Shown: one piece after another, positions 25,757 to 34,131 of the stretch
Layout of the letters: the number at the start of each line of letters is the position of its first letter
Position numbering within the stretch: position 1 is the stretch's first letter
NCBI RefSeq assembly: GCF_007971225.1
Contig: NZ_CP042435.1
Coordinates: 62,001 to 126,000 of the forward strand
Source: Panacibacter ginsenosidivorans
Lineage (GTDB): Bacteria > Bacteroidota > Bacteroidia > Chitinophagales > Chitinophagaceae
Reading direction: 5' to 3'
Length of the DNA stretch: 64,000 nt
The notes under the pieces: generated by a model
Seen by the model: only the letters and a program-made list of their open reading frames with translations
Told to the model about the DNA's origin: nothing
Databases searched by the model: none
Translations under genes and position numbers: made by a program

Positions 25757-25817
25757 GTACAAGTGTGCGACGCAAGAGAAGCTGGATTGAAATACAACTG
25801 CATGGCCACACAAAATC
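25757..25817 (+). repeat. Intergenic head-tail element, copy 14 (GCG dialect)
   Basis: The head is at 25757-25776 (TGTGCG subtype, ending in G). The tail is GAGAAGCTGGATTGAAATAC then TGGCCACACAAAAT. It faces the purQ stop. Confidence 0.87.
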
Positions 25818-25865
25818 AACTTACGTAATTACGACGAAGTGGTTCAATCCTTGCGCCGTTTATTG

Positions 25866-26528
25866 TTAATTCATTCCGAAAATGCGGAATACTTCAAGGC
25901 CGTCCATATTGCCCAATTCTTTATTGGAAGCTCTTTCCGGATGCGGCATCATGCCAAACACATTGCCTGCTTTATTGCGTATGCCGGCAATATTCCTGGT
26001 TGCGCCATTGGGGTTGTATGCAGGATCTATATTGCCTTTCTCATCGCAATACCTGAAGATTATTTGATTGTTTGCTTCCAGTTGGTTCAGTACTTCTTCA
26101 CTTGCATAATAACGTCCGTCACCATGCGCCACCGGAATTTTCAATGCCTTGCCATTTGCATCATTAATGATAAATGAATTCTTGCAAACAAATTGCTGTT
26201 GTCCATTTGGCAGCAACACGCCGGGCAGCAAATGGCTTTCACATAAAATCTGGAAGCCGTTGCATACGCCAAGTACTTTACCACCCTTGTTGGCAAATTC
26301 AATTACACTTTGCATCATCGGGCTAAAACGTGCAATGGCACCACAACGCAGGTAATCGCCATAAGAAAAACCACCGGGCAGCACTATGCAATCATCTGTG
26401 GTAAACATGCTCAGGTCTTTGTCTTTATGCCAAAGCATGATCACTTCTTTTTTAAGATCGTTTTGCAAAGCGTCCTGCATATCACGGTCGCAGTTTGAGC
26501 CGGGGAAAACAACAATTCCAAATTTCAT
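25866..26528 (-). CDS. purQ: Phosphoribosylformylglycinamidine synthase, glutaminase subunit PurQ
   Basis: The 220-residue protein is a class I glutamine amidotransferase that supplies ammonia for the fourth step of purine synthesis. The nucleophile is C89 in LGVCNGFQIL, and H196 and E198 in MMPHPERA complete the triad. The N-terminus KFGIVVFPGSNCDRD and the LPGGFSYGDYLR oxyanion segment are diagnostic of PurQ. A separate PurQ implies a short PurL and a PurS elsewhere in the genome. It stands alone between two inward-facing elements, copies 14 and 15. Confidence 0.96.
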   Translation of the reverse strand: MKFGIVVFPGSNCDRDMQDALQNDLKKEVIMLWHKDKDLSMFTTDDCIVLPGGFSYGDYLRCGAIARFSPMMQSVIEFANKGGKVLGVCNGFQILCESHLLPGVLLPNGQQQFVCKNSFIINDANGKALKIPVAHGDGRYYASEEVLNQLEANNQIIFRYCDEKGNIDPAYNPNGATRNIAGIRNKAGNVFGMMPHPERASNKELGNMDGLEVFRIFGMN

Positions 26529-26551
26529 GAGCCTGTATTATAGTTATAATA

Positions 26552-26606
26552 TTTTTTATGTACCCAACTGTTGATCATTTATTAAACATCGTTGCGTCGC
26601 ACTCTT
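26552..26606 (-). repeat. Intergenic head-tail element, copy 15 (GCG dialect, head start eroded)
   Basis: The core AAGAGTGCGACGCAAC is at 26591-26606 on the minus strand; the leading GTAC is replaced. The tail ends in a perfect CAGTTGGGTACATAAAAA, 24 bases upstream of the purQ start codon. Confidence 0.88.
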
Positions 26607-26675
26607 CAGGTTTCTTATCAATATTGAGCCTAAAAAAAGAAAGTGCAAAGTTAGCGGCTGAATGGCTAAAAAATA

Positions 26676-27656
26676 CTAAAATTTAGTAACAATCCAGTTG
26701 TTATAAAGGATAAGTATTACAAAAAGCCAAAATAATAAAGCGGGTAGTAAACTTTTTCGTGAATATAACCAGGTGTTGGAAATAAATGCAGCACCTGCTG
26801 GTGCAGCCAGCAATAATGCGTTTGGCCAGCTATTTTTTATAAAGAATATGCCGGGAATAAATAAAATGATCATGAAAAAAAGTATGCTCCAGTTCTTGCG
26901 CACCTGTATTACCATACGATTGCTGTTTGCTTGCCATAAATAAGCACCTGAAATAATTGCAAGCCCCGCAAATACAAGTGTAATGATCGTCATGGCAAGA
27001 TTAGCAGGACGAATTATCTGCAGCTCAAAAATATCAAGCTGTTTTAAAATTGGTTCAAGCTGGTCTTTTAAAAAAAGATAACCAGCCAAAAAATAAAACG
27101 GCGTAAGAATACCCAGTAATAATATCAGCCATTCATTCAGTCTGAAGGGTCTGTAAATTGCAATGGCAATAAGTGCAAGTAAGAGCAAAGGTAAAGCAGC
27201 ATAATAAAGAATTACCGTGCAGCTAACGATAAGACCAATATTATAAATAAGTGATTTTGGTGTGGAGGCATTATATAATTTTAGCAATCTGAATAGTAAC
27301 CAGATCACCATACTATTAATGACCAATGCTGCTGATATGTTATTCCATGCGGGAAATAGTGCAGTAAGCAGAATATAAGCCAGCGCCGTTGTATAGGCAG
27401 ATTTCGGAAACATACGCAGATCATTCAGTGCATAATTTATCCGTAATGCCTGCAATACAACAATAGCATGGTAAAGCAAACCTACTGCAACAACCGGCAA
27501 AAAAGTTAACCTAGAAAGCAATGTATAAATAAGCCCGTCGTTTGCAGATGTAATAATTCTGGGAGTATGTTCCCAAAAAAATAAACGAACGCCAATGCTT
27601 ACTATAAAAAGGCCAAATACGGCTGTTGCTGATTTTTCTTTAAAAAATGATACCAC
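26676..27656 (-). CDS. Multi-pass membrane protein, DUF6427-like
   Basis: The frame starts at GTG 27656, eleven bases after the upstream gene's stop, so the two are co-transcribed. The 326-residue product has about eight to ten hydrophobic segments, begins VSFFKEKSATAVFGLF and contains the polar loops WEHTPRIITSANDG and YNASTPKSLIYN. Length, layout and start resemble the Bacteroidota family DUF6427, whose role I do not know. No catalytic motif is seen. Assignment is tentative. Confidence 0.65.
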   Translation of the reverse strand: MVSFFKEKSATAVFGLFIVSIGVRLFFWEHTPRIITSANDGLIYTLLSRLTFLPVVAVGLLYHAIVVLQALRINYALNDLRMFPKSAYTTALAYILLTALFPAWNNISAALVINSMVIWLLFRLLKLYNASTPKSLIYNIGLIVSCTVILYYAALPLLLLALIAIAIYRPFRLNEWLILLLGILTPFYFLAGYLFLKDQLEPILKQLDIFELQIIRPANLAMTIITLVFAGLAIISGAYLWQANSNRMVIQVRKNWSILFFMIILFIPGIFFIKNSWPNALLLAAPAGAAFISNTWLYSRKSLLPALLFWLFVILILYNNWIVTKF

Positions 27657-27667
27657 TTGTTTTGCGC

Positions 27668-29200
27668 TTAATATTCAACTTTTGCAAAACAAATGTAGTT
27701 CCTGTACTGGCAAGGAACAACTAATTCATAACTGCTTACCTGTTTTGCATACCTGGGCATAAACTGGTATTCCTTGCTAAGGTTGTGTAAAGTGGGGCTG
27801 CGGTTAACTTCCCCATCAGGTGTTATACTTTGATCTGTAAGCAATAACGTTCTTTTTTCGAGCTGGTTAAAAATGAAATGAAATTTGCCACCGGTATTTA
27901 ATGTGCCATAACCAATAAAATTATCGGTATAATCATCATATTGAGATTTGTTGATGATATTGGTCCATTGCATATTGGCAGTTGAGTCAAGCGCAATAAT
28001 AGCTATATTATCAGCGAAATAACGGTTTACCTGGAACCCGCCATAATTGCCCCATCTTGACCAGGGATAATAATAGCTGTTATAAAAAGAGGGGCTGTAT
28101 AAATAATAATCGGACGGACGCATGAAAGGGGAGCCGTATAAATAATCCCAGCGGCTGTAATTCGATCCGCGGGTGCTGCTGTAAACAGATTCTGATGCAA
28201 TTACAAAACCTCCATCCTTACGCACTAATATATTTTGTATATAAAAATCGTTGAAAGCATATTTGGGATTTCCTTCATTCTTGGCATTGTTACGGATCTC
28301 TTCAGAAAAGGTAGTACTGGTCTCGTACATAATTTTTTGATTACGTTTATCCCAGACAGCACAATAGAGGCCATCAATGTTGCCTCTTTTCTGTTTTGAA
28401 TAAAAGGAACTGATAAGATAGTGCTTGTTTATATTATCAATTTTTATTTTAACGTCATCCAGGTAAATGTCTTTTACATTAAGATCAAAACTGTAAACAC
28501 TATCATCATCGGGTTGCTTGCTTAGCAATGTGAGCTTATTGATATTATCATTGTCTGCGCTTCCTGCAGCCCTTAAAAAAACCAGAGAGCCATCATTGCC
28601 CAGCGTAAATTCAGAAAGAAAATCTGACCTGTTGGGCATATCAACGGTTACACGTGATTTATTGGTTAGTTTAAGATTGTTATCAAAAAGAGAAGTTGTG
28701 AGAAAATATCTGTCATTATTTTTACTGTTAATCTTAAATACTGCGATTCGCTGTTTGTCCTCACTGCCTAGAATATTGTAAACGCGGTTATTGGAGAAAG
28801 AATTTATAATGGTGGTGTCTAACTCTAAAGGATCGCCAATGATTTTACCATCACCATCAATTTTTGCAGCCATCACATAAGCAATACCACGTTTTTGATA
28901 TTGATAAAACAGGTAAAAAAAATCTTTGTAGGTGATAAGATCGGTACCCAGTAATTTGTCAGGCATAAAGTCAAGGGTTACATTCTCCACGAGTTTCATT
29001 TCCCCATCGTAAACGGAAATATAATTATCTGCCCTGTAATTTTTATAAATGAGGTAGTGATTGTTTATTTTACCTGCAACATCAAAATCCAAAGACTTCT
29101 GATCATTATGGTCGGGTTCTGAATAAAATATTTTTTGAGCATTAGCCGTTAAGGTTGAGCAAGCAAACAAGACAATTATAATGGCAATATTTTTAAACAT
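27668..29200 (-). CDS. Exported protein of unknown function
   Basis: The 510-residue protein has a Sec signal (about 1-21, ending LTANAQ). The mature part is rich in Asp, Asn, Tyr and Ser, with repeated strand-like segments in which a value and a unit-like motif alternate (YLIYKNYRADNYISVYDG, FFYLFYQYQKRGIAYVMAAK, GLYCAVWDKRNQKIMY, GFVIASESVYSSTRGSNYSR). This suggests a beta-propeller-like fold, possibly outer-membrane associated. A Tyr/Ser/Pro-rich stretch (about 350-400) precedes the last quarter. I recognise no named family. It forms an operon with the membrane protein gene downstream. A 9-bp inverted repeat lies 26 bases upstream. Confidence 0.7.
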   Translation of the reverse strand: MFKNIAIIIVLFACSTLTANAQKIFYSEPDHNDQKSLDFDVAGKINNHYLIYKNYRADNYISVYDGEMKLVENVTLDFMPDKLLGTDLITYKDFFYLFYQYQKRGIAYVMAAKIDGDGKIIGDPLELDTTIINSFSNNRVYNILGSEDKQRIAVFKINSKNNDRYFLTTSLFDNNLKLTNKSRVTVDMPNRSDFLSEFTLGNDGSLVFLRAAGSADNDNINKLTLLSKQPDDDSVYSFDLNVKDIYLDDVKIKIDNINKHYLISSFYSKQKRGNIDGLYCAVWDKRNQKIMYETSTTFSEEIRNNAKNEGNPKYAFNDFYIQNILVRKDGGFVIASESVYSSTRGSNYSRWDYLYGSPFMRPSDYYLYSPSFYNSYYYPWSRWGNYGGFQVNRYFADNIAIIALDSTANMQWTNIINKSQYDDYTDNFIGYGTLNTGGKFHFIFNQLEKRTLLLTDQSITPDGEVNRSPTLHNLSKEYQFMPRYAKQVSSYELVVPCQYRNYICFAKVEY

Positions 29201-29225
29201 AGATTAATAAATTTAAACAAACAAA

Positions 29226-29249
29226 TGTAAGCATTAGCGTATGCTTACA
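29226..29249. promoter_or_regulatory. Candidate operator or leader hairpin
   Basis: TGTAAGCAT and ATGCTTACA form a perfect 9-bp inverted repeat around TAGCGT. It is 26 bases upstream of the start of the exported-protein gene on the minus strand. The size fits a dimeric repressor site or a hairpin in the leader; there is no T run that would make it a terminator. Confidence 0.45.
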
Positions 29250-29498
29250 CAGTAATAAAACGGGAAATTAACAGTTTTTGAAAAAGATATGGCCGTTGCT
29301 ATTCATTTTATTTATAACAACATTTTTCATTATACATTTGTTGCGGATTTAGATATTCTTACTTACAGTTGTTGTACAATATTTTGACATTTTTTTTTGA
29401 GATGCCATTGAATTTTGCAGCATTTTTGGGATGCTCTCCATGAGATCAGCAAGGAATAGAGTCATGGAATGGTTTTTAAAGTTGCTTTGTATACACAG

Positions 29499-29557
29499 GT
29501 ACAAGAGTGCGACGCAACAGTTGATGCCATGAAATATTATGGACGGATTCATAAAAA
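29499..29557 (+). repeat. Intergenic head-tail element, copy 16 (GCG dialect)
   Basis: The head is at 29499-29518. The tail AGTTGATGCCATGAAATAT then GACGGATTCATAAAAA points at kup. Its AGTnGATGCCATGAAA segment matches copy 17 on the far side of kup, although the two heads are of different dialects. Confidence 0.93.
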
Positions 29558-29611
29558 GAAATAAAATGCATTCTAAAACGGTAAGTCTCTTTTGACCTAA
29601 TATAAAAATTT

Positions 29612-31594
29612 GTGGGCAAGCATTTAAACAAGGTTACGGCAGCCGGGCTTCTTGTAGCATTAGGAATTATTTACGGTGATATAGGAACTTCTCCGCTTTA
29701 TGTGTTTGATGAAATAATCAAAGGAAGGCAAATTTCAGAAGATCTTGTTATCGGCAGTTTATCGTGTATAATCTGGACACTTACACTACAGACCACCATA
29801 AAATATGTGATACTTACGCTTAAGGCTGATAACAGGGGCGAAGGTGGTATTTTCTCTCTCTATGCATTGGTTAGGCGACAAAAAAAATGGCTGGTATTAC
29901 CTGCTATGATAGGTGGTGCAGCGTTACTGGCTGATGGTATGATCACTCCACCTATTTCTGTAACTTCTGCAATTGAAGGTTTACGGCAGATAGACCAGGT
30001 ACCTGTTTTTAAAGATATCAGCACAAATGGTATTGTTGTTATAGTTGTATCTATAATGGCTTTGTTGTTTTTTTTGCAGCAGTTTGGTACGGCTTCCATA
30101 GGTACATTGTTTGGCCCTATCATGTTTGTTTGGTTTGCTATGTTAGCTGTGTTAGGTAGTTCGCACCTGCTTGATGACCTGCATATATTTCGTGCATTTA
30201 GCCCGCACTATGCTATTGAGTTGCTGGCTACTTACCCTAAAGGTTTCTGGATACTGGGCTCGGTCTTTCTTTGTACCACGGGGGCTGAGGCACTGTACTC
30301 AGATCTTGGCCATTGCGGAAGGGCTAATATCCGTTACTCCTGGATATTTGTAAAAAGCTGTTTAATCCTTAACTATCTTGGGCAGGGCGCTTACCTGCTC
30401 GCTCATTTCGAAGGACAAACTTTTGATACAGAAAAATTAAAAGTATTGTTTAGCATAATGCCAGATTGGTTCAGGCTGATAGGTATTGTAATAGCTACAA
30501 CTGCGGCCATTATTGCAAGCCAGGCTTTGATCAGTGGCTCGTTTACACTCATCAGTGAAAGTATTCGCCTGAATTTATGGCCTAAGATGCAGATAAAATA
30601 TCCAACAGAAGCAAGAGGCCAGTTGTTTATAGGTGGCATTAACCTTTTACTTTTTGTGGGTTGTTGCGGTATTTCTATTTACTTCAAAGATTCAACACAT
30701 ATGGCGGCTGCCTATGGGTTGGCAATTACCATGTGTATGATCAGTACGTCTATTCTATTTGCTAATTTTCTCGTGGGACGACGAGTCAATGCTGCATGGA
30801 TATATCTATACCTGCTGGTTTATCTCACCATAGAAATAGCCTTCCTGATAGCCAATCTTGAAAAATTCCCACACGGTGGTTATGTAACATTGGTAGTTGG
30901 TGGTGGTCTTTTCACAGTAATGTATGTTTGGTACAGGAGCAGGCGCATCAAGAACCGCTATGTTGAATTTGTTAGAATGGAGCATTATATACCAATGATC
31001 CAGGAATTAAGTAATGATAAAACCGTGACTAAGTATGCAACGCACTTGGTGTATATGACAAGTGCCAATAACCCGAAAGAAATCGAACATAAGATCATTT
31101 ACTCTATACTAAACAAAAAACCGAAGCGTGCAGATATATACTGGTTTGTGCATGTGGATACCATGGATGATCCTTACACATCAGAATATATTGTGGAGCA
31201 TATTATTCCCAACGATATTATCCGTGTTGAATTCAGGCTGGGCTTTCGTGTACAGCAAAAGATAAACCTCATGTTCCGCAAAGTAGTGGAAGAACTGGTT
31301 AATAACAATGAAGTGAACATCACCAGCCGTTATGAAAGCCTCGAAAAAAATAATGTGGTGGGAGATTTTCAGTTTATTGTAATGGAAAAATACCTCTCCA
31401 ACGACAACGAATTACCTTTCTTTGAAAGAGTAATCATGAAACTGCATTTCTGGCTCAAAGAAATCAGTCTCAGCGAAGAAAGAGGTTTTGGCCTCGATCC
31501 CAGTTTTGTAACAGTGGAAAAATTCCCGCTTATTGTATCGCCGGTTCCGCAAATACCGCTTACGCGAATTTTCAACGAGCAAAGCGAGGAGTAA
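29612..31594 (+). CDS. kup: Low-affinity potassium uptake protein Kup
   Basis: The 660-residue inner-membrane protein imports potassium with protons. It starts at GTG 29612; an in-frame stop lies three codons upstream. The N-terminal LGIIYGDIGTSPLYVFDEI is the Kup signature, followed by about twelve membrane segments (to about residue 440) with NRGEGGIFSLYALVR and GALLxDGMITPPISVTSAIEG-like segments. The C-terminal cytoplasmic part (about 450-660) is typical in length. It is alone on its strand between element copies 16 and 17. No c-di-AMP riboswitch was seen upstream. Confidence 0.95.
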   Translation: MGKHLNKVTAAGLLVALGIIYGDIGTSPLYVFDEIIKGRQISEDLVIGSLSCIIWTLTLQTTIKYVILTLKADNRGEGGIFSLYALVRRQKKWLVLPAMIGGAALLADGMITPPISVTSAIEGLRQIDQVPVFKDISTNGIVVIVVSIMALLFFLQQFGTASIGTLFGPIMFVWFAMLAVLGSSHLLDDLHIFRAFSPHYAIELLATYPKGFWILGSVFLCTTGAEALYSDLGHCGRANIRYSWIFVKSCLILNYLGQGAYLLAHFEGQTFDTEKLKVLFSIMPDWFRLIGIVIATTAAIIASQALISGSFTLISESIRLNLWPKMQIKYPTEARGQLFIGGINLLLFVGCCGISIYFKDSTHMAAAYGLAITMCMISTSILFANFLVGRRVNAAWIYLYLLVYLTIEIAFLIANLEKFPHGGYVTLVVGGGLFTVMYVWYRSRRIKNRYVEFVRMEHYIPMIQELSNDKTVTKYATHLVYMTSANNPKEIEHKIIYSILNKKPKRADIYWFVHVDTMDDPYTSEYIVEHIIPNDIIRVEFRLGFRVQQKINLMFRKVVEELVNNNEVNITSRYESLEKNNVVGDFQFIVMEKYLSNDNELPFFERVIMKLHFWLKEISLSEERGFGLDPSFVTVEKFPLIVSPVPQIPLTRIFNEQSEE

Positions 31595-31607
31595 AAAGTA
31601 CAGAAAC

Positions 31608-31670
31608 TTTTGTGTACAAACTGAGGGTTTTCATGGCATCGACTGTTGTGTCACTCACTTGTACGTTCTG
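31608..31670 (-). repeat. Intergenic head-tail element, copy 17 (GTG dialect)
   Basis: The head is at 31645-31664 on the minus strand, preceded by CAGAAC. The tail AGTCGATGCCATGAAAAC ends in TTTGTACACAAAAG, 14 bases after the kup stop codon. Confidence 0.92.
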
Positions 31671-31682
31671 TATGTTTATTCA

Positions 31683-31979
31683 TCAGTTATAAGAACGCAA
31701 AGTCGTAGTTTTCTTTCCGCCCATATATTGAACGATCCACATGATCGTAAAACTAGGAATGAAATCTGTGCCCGGCAGAATTTCTTCAACAAAGTTGAAA
31801 AGCCCGCCAAATGCACCTTTCCAGCCGCCAAAGGTTTTATAAAAAATAAAACCTGAAATAGGCGCCCAGATAATATCAGCAAACTCACCCAAGCCGGGAA
31901 TTGCATAAGAAGCATAGCCAATAATGTCCATCACAATACAAAAAAGAAGTGAAGCTTTTTGATTGTTCATTGCTTTCAT
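31683..31979 (-). CDS. Small membrane protein, unknown function
   Basis: The 98-residue frame (alternative ATG at 31970, MNNQKASLLF) encodes three hydrophobic stretches: KASLLFCIVMDIIGYASYAI, IIWAPISGFIFYKTFGGW and IPSFTIMWIVQYMGG. Between them are GLGEFADIIW and a conserved-looking GAFGGLFNFVEEILPGTDFI. The Gly/Pro-rich loops and acidic pair suggest a folded small membrane protein rather than a chance frame. It lies convergent to kup. No family is recognised with certainty. Confidence 0.65.
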   Translation of the reverse strand: MKAMNNQKASLLFCIVMDIIGYASYAIPGLGEFADIIWAPISGFIFYKTFGGWKGAFGGLFNFVEEILPGTDFIPSFTIMWIVQYMGGKKTTTLRSYN

Positions 31980-32103
31980 TTTTAATTAATAGTTACATCA
32001 AATTAGCTACCAATCTTTACAGTTGCCGTTTTAATTAGTTGCAATAGCTTTAGGAATATTACAATTTACTTCAGAATTTATACAGAATGTCTGGTCAATC
32101 TTG

Positions 32104-32111
32104 CAACTTTG
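32104..32111 (+). promoter_or_regulatory. Possible -7 element next to the response-regulator start
   Basis: CAACTTTG matches TAnnTTTG except for its first base and ends four bases before the ATG at 32116. It would give a nearly leaderless transcript like those proposed for lepA and pcm. Confidence 0.35.
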
Positions 32112-32115
32112 ATTT

Positions 32116-32802
32116 ATGAAGTTATTGGTCATAGAAGATGAGGTTGCTCTAAGCAACAGCATTTGCGATTTCCTGAACAGCGAAAATTTTATGTGCGAAA
32201 CAGCATATGATTTTCATGTTGCTATGGAGAAGATCGCGTTGTATGAATATGCCTGCATTATACTGGATATAACACTTCCGGGTGGAAGCGGTCTGGAAAT
32301 ATTAAAGGAACTAAAAAAAGAAAATAAAGCAGACGGAGTGTTGATCATCTCAGCAAAAAATTCATTGGATGACAAAGTGCTTGGTCTCAAAACAGGTGCT
32401 GATGATTACCTTACAAAACCTTTTCATTTGCCCGAACTTGGTGCCAGGGTTCATGCCATCATTCGCCGTAAATCATTCGGAGGCATGAATGTCATACAGT
32501 TCGATGAGCTAACACTTAATCTGCAAAATAAAACTGTAAAAGCCGCTGATAAACTGATTGATCTTACCAGAAAGGAATATGAATTGTTATTGTATTTTAT
32601 CAGCAATAAAAATAAAGTGATCAGTAAAGGCGCCATAGCAGAACATTTGTGGGGCGACAATATGGACCTTGCAGATAACTATGATTTCATTTACACACAC
32701 ATCAAAAACCTGCGGAAAAAAATAATGCAGAATGGTTGTCCTGATTATATCATTTCTGTTTATGGAATGGGTTATAAACTAATGGTGCCTTCAGTAAAAT
32801 GA
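32116..32802 (+). CDS. OmpR-type response regulator
   Basis: The 228-residue protein has a receiver domain (1-about 118) with the acidic pair E7/D8 (VIEDE), phosphorylation site D51 (IILDITLPGGSG) and K101 (LTKPFHLPELGARV). It is followed by an OmpR/PhoB winged-helix DNA-binding domain (about 130-225, LTRKEYELLLYFI to DYIISVYGMGYKLM). The gene overlaps the downstream kinase gene by four bases (ATGA), so the two are translationally coupled. Directly behind them lies a TolC/HlyD/RND efflux set, which this pair probably controls in response to a toxic metal, drug or envelope stress. Confidence 0.93.
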   Translation: MKLLVIEDEVALSNSICDFLNSENFMCETAYDFHVAMEKIALYEYACIILDITLPGGSGLEILKELKKENKADGVLIISAKNSLDDKVLGLKTGADDYLTKPFHLPELGARVHAIIRRKSFGGMNVIQFDELTLNLQNKTVKAADKLIDLTRKEYELLLYFISNKNKVISKGAIAEHLWGDNMDLADNYDFIYTHIKNLRKKIMQNGCPDYIISVYGMGYKLMVPSVK

Positions 32803-34058
32803 AATTGCTTACAAAATATAACCGCATAAACCTGTTCTCGACAGTTATTATTTTTCTGTTAGCCAGTGTTGCTTTTGCTTTGCTACTGCATTATATATTG
32901 ATAAATCAGGTAGATGAGGATCTGAAGATCGAGCAAAATGAAATAACATCTTATATACAGAAATATAACAAACTTCCCGAAGTTATAAAAGTAAGGGACC
33001 AGCAAACATTTTATAAGCCAGTTGAACAATCACAAGTAAGTGACAAAAAACACTTTTATAATTTAAAAATTTATAACGATCAGGATAAAGAACAGAAATT
33101 ATTTCGTGAATTGAATTTTAATATTGATGCAGGCGGGCAATGGTATCTCGTCGCAGTAAGAAAATCATTGGAAGGAACAGATGACCTGGTGCAGTCTATC
33201 ATTGTTATAACAGTTATTACCATCTTACTTATACTTGTGGCAACATTTCTTATCAACCGCATTGTATTAAGAAGATTGTGGCAACCATTTTATGATACGC
33301 TGCAAAACGTGGGTAGTTTTAAATTAGGTAAAAGCAAGTTGCAACTTCCTGCAACCAATATAGATGAATTTGCTTTAATGAATAAAACTCTGCAGCAAGC
33401 TATTACAAAAGCCGAAGAAGATTATGTTTTGCTGAAACAGTTTACGGAGAATGCTTCCCATGAACTGCAAACACCACTTGCGGTGATACGTTCCAAGCTG
33501 GATTTGCTAATACAGGATGAATATTTAACTGCAGGACAAAGCAGTGCCGTTCAGTCTGCTTATGATGCGCTGCAGAAATTAAGCCGGATGAACCAGTCGC
33601 TCTTGTTGCTTACAAAAATTGAGAACAGGCAGTTTAGTGAAACAAAAGTAATAGATATGAAAGCTCTCACCGAAACAAAACTGAACCAGTTTAAAGAACT
33701 TTGGCAAAATAAAAATATCACCGTCACACCTTTACTGCAACAGTCATCTGTTACATTCAACCCAATGCTTGCAGATATATTGCTTAATAATCTTTGCAGT
33801 AATGCAACCAAACATAATATTGCCGGAGGTAGCATAGATATTGAGTTAAATGCGCTATCATTAATCTTTCGTAATACAGGCACGGCAGAAGCTTTGGATA
33901 AAAGTAAATTATTCACCAGGTTTTATAAATCCGGTTATGCCCAGGATAGTTATGGCCTTGGGCTTTCTATTATTAAACAGATTTGTGAAGTGTCTTCATG
34001 CAGTATTGATTATTCATTTGAAGGCAGTAATACGCATATATTTTCAGTAAATTGGTAA
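32799..34058 (+). CDS. Sensor histidine kinase
   Basis: The 419-residue kinase has two membrane helices (about 12-34 and 128-152) around a periplasmic sensing loop of about 95 residues. Then follow a HAMP-like linker, a dimerisation domain with H221 in ENASHELQTPL, and an ATP-binding domain with the N box in LLNNLCSNATKHN and the G2 box in YGLGLSIIKQI. The conserved D-x-G G1 box is weak here. It senses an unknown envelope signal and phosphorylates the response regulator encoded just upstream, with which it overlaps by four bases. Confidence 0.92.
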   Translation: MKLLTKYNRINLFSTVIIFLLASVAFALLLHYILINQVDEDLKIEQNEITSYIQKYNKLPEVIKVRDQQTFYKPVEQSQVSDKKHFYNLKIYNDQDKEQKLFRELNFNIDAGGQWYLVAVRKSLEGTDDLVQSIIVITVITILLILVATFLINRIVLRRLWQPFYDTLQNVGSFKLGKSKLQLPATNIDEFALMNKTLQQAITKAEEDYVLLKQFTENASHELQTPLAVIRSKLDLLIQDEYLTAGQSSAVQSAYDALQKLSRMNQSLLLLTKIENRQFSETKVIDMKALTETKLNQFKELWQNKNITVTPLLQQSSVTFNPMLADILLNNLCSNATKHNIAGGSIDIELNALSLIFRNTGTAEALDKSKLFTRFYKSGYAQDSYGLGLSIIKQICEVSSCSIDYSFEGSNTHIFSVNW

Positions 34059-34131
34059 ACAAGTAATACTTTTAAAAAAGGCACTTCAAATTTTCTTCAA
34101 AATTCAGTTTTTATTTTGTTTATAAAAGCTG

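Larger units (their letters stand above)
29201..29611. other. 411-base divergent intergenic region
   Basis: Besides the inverted repeat at 29226-29249 and element copy 16, the region is AT-rich and shows no ORF, RNA gene or recognisable riboswitch. It must hold the promoters of both the minus-strand exported-protein operon and kup. I could not place a clean TAnnTTTG box for either. Confidence 0.5.

Noticed and set aside
29558-29611. c-di-AMP or other riboswitch upstream of kup
   Set aside because: The gap after copy 16 is only 54 bases and shows no conserved multi-stem structure.
33022-33052. Sequence CACAAGTAAGTGACAAAAAA inside the histidine kinase gene, similar to the element head
   Set aside because: It lacks the palindromic core CACAAC part and any tail, and lies in a normal coding stretch. 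I take it as chance similarity.
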